Shown one piece after another: positions 63,826 through 64,000 of a DNA stretch of 64,000 bases. Under the pieces are notes generated by a model, which worked only from the letters and a program-made list of their open reading frames with translations, was not told the DNA's origin and did not search any database. The stretch's first letter is position 1. Each line of letters opens with the position of its first letter. The DNA comes from Streptomyces sp. NRRL S-350. GTDB lineage: Bacteria > Actinomycetota > Actinomycetes > Streptomycetales > Streptomycetaceae. The stretch lies in the NCBI RefSeq assembly GCF_000719705.1, contig NZ_JOHO01000018.1, forward strand, positions 56,328-120,327, given 5' to 3'. A program made the translations under genes and the position numbers.

Positions 63826-64000
63826 CGCACGGCCTCCGCTCGTCGGTCCGGTGGTTCACGGGTGGATCATGCGCCCGGATCATCACCATATGAGCGGATT
63901 GTCGTTTCTGCTCCTCGGCTTGCACCCCCTCCGCTCCTCGCTTGCACCCCTGCGGCCCCCACCCCACCCCGCATCCGCCCGCACCCGCCCGCACCCGCCC
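63826..64000. other. Right-edge non-coding region with short repeats
   Basis: Contains two near-copies of GCTCCTCGSCTTGCACCCC (63910-63928 and 63933-63950, one base shorter in the second) and a terminal run of CGCACCCGCC repeats. It includes the promoter-side region of the protease gene. No gene is supported before the window ends. Confidence 0.6.

Overview
The window is very GC-rich, actinobacterial chromosome and almost certainly comes from the family Streptomycetaceae (Streptomyces or Kitasatospora; the sequence alone does not separate them). Supporting markers are a conservon operon with CYP157- and CYP154-like P450s, a gluABCD glutamate transporter, an nrdR-nrdJ pair divergent from lexA, the recA-recX pair, rshA, hflX, miaA/miaB, dapF, and many GTG starts and ATGA stop/start overlaps. 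From memory, the core gene order resembles the recA-to-recQ stretch of Streptomyces coelicolor. No tRNA, rRNA, transposase, integrase or CRISPR array was seen.

Layout. 1-8.7 kb: prolyl aminopeptidase, a DUF4192 protein, a RecQ helicase with a phosphoribosyltransferase-like tail, two hypotheticals (one resembling a helicase C-terminal fragment) and RNase HII. 8.9-11.6 kb: a TetR repressor divergent from a 14-helix drug exporter, with two matching palindromes between them. 11.6-15.4 kb: a carbohydrate ABC importer (binding lipoprotein plus two permeases, no ATPase). 15.8-21.8 kb: a six-gene conservon (cvnA-B-C-D, CYP157-like, CYP154-like). 22.1-27.9 kb: an NmrA-type oxidoreductase, then nrdJ and nrdR divergent from lexA, with NrdR boxes and an SOS box in the shared control region. 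28-36 kb: DinG-type helicase and a four-gene siderophore operon (two NIS synthetases, acetyltransferase, N-hydroxylase) behind an iron box. 36.3-38.8 kb: two tandem trypsin-like lipoproteins, the second of which lacks the catalytic serine. 38.9-48.5 kb: hflX, rshA, dapF, a membrane protein, miaA, a small MT0933-type protein, a LigB-like protein and miaB. 48.6-52 kb: a TAXI solute-binding protein facing a two-component system. 52.3-57.5 kb: gluABCD and an FAD monooxygenase. 57.6-64 kb: a decayed RNase Y remnant, recX, recA, an AI-2E family membrane protein, DUF3046 and a subtilisin-like protease.

How the genes work together. LexA boxes precede both lexA and recA, so the window holds the core SOS circuit together with RecX, RecQ and DinG-type helicases. 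NrdR appears to control its own operon with the B12-dependent ribonucleotide reductase. The siderophore operon is predicted to be iron-repressed. RshA, MiaA/MiaB, HflX and DapF are housekeeping genes in stringent response, tRNA modification, ribosome rescue and cell-wall/lysine synthesis.

The most unusual items are the protease/pseudoprotease lipoprotein pair, the start-less and truncated RNase Y remnant beside recX, an ATPase-less helicase-tail protein beside rnhB, the CYP157-like P450 without the ExxR arginine, the two-synthetase siderophore operon, and a 3 x 10-bp repeat in front of the response regulator. Several intercistronic stem-loops and short tandem repeats are also recorded. All family assignments come from reading motifs; no search could be run.
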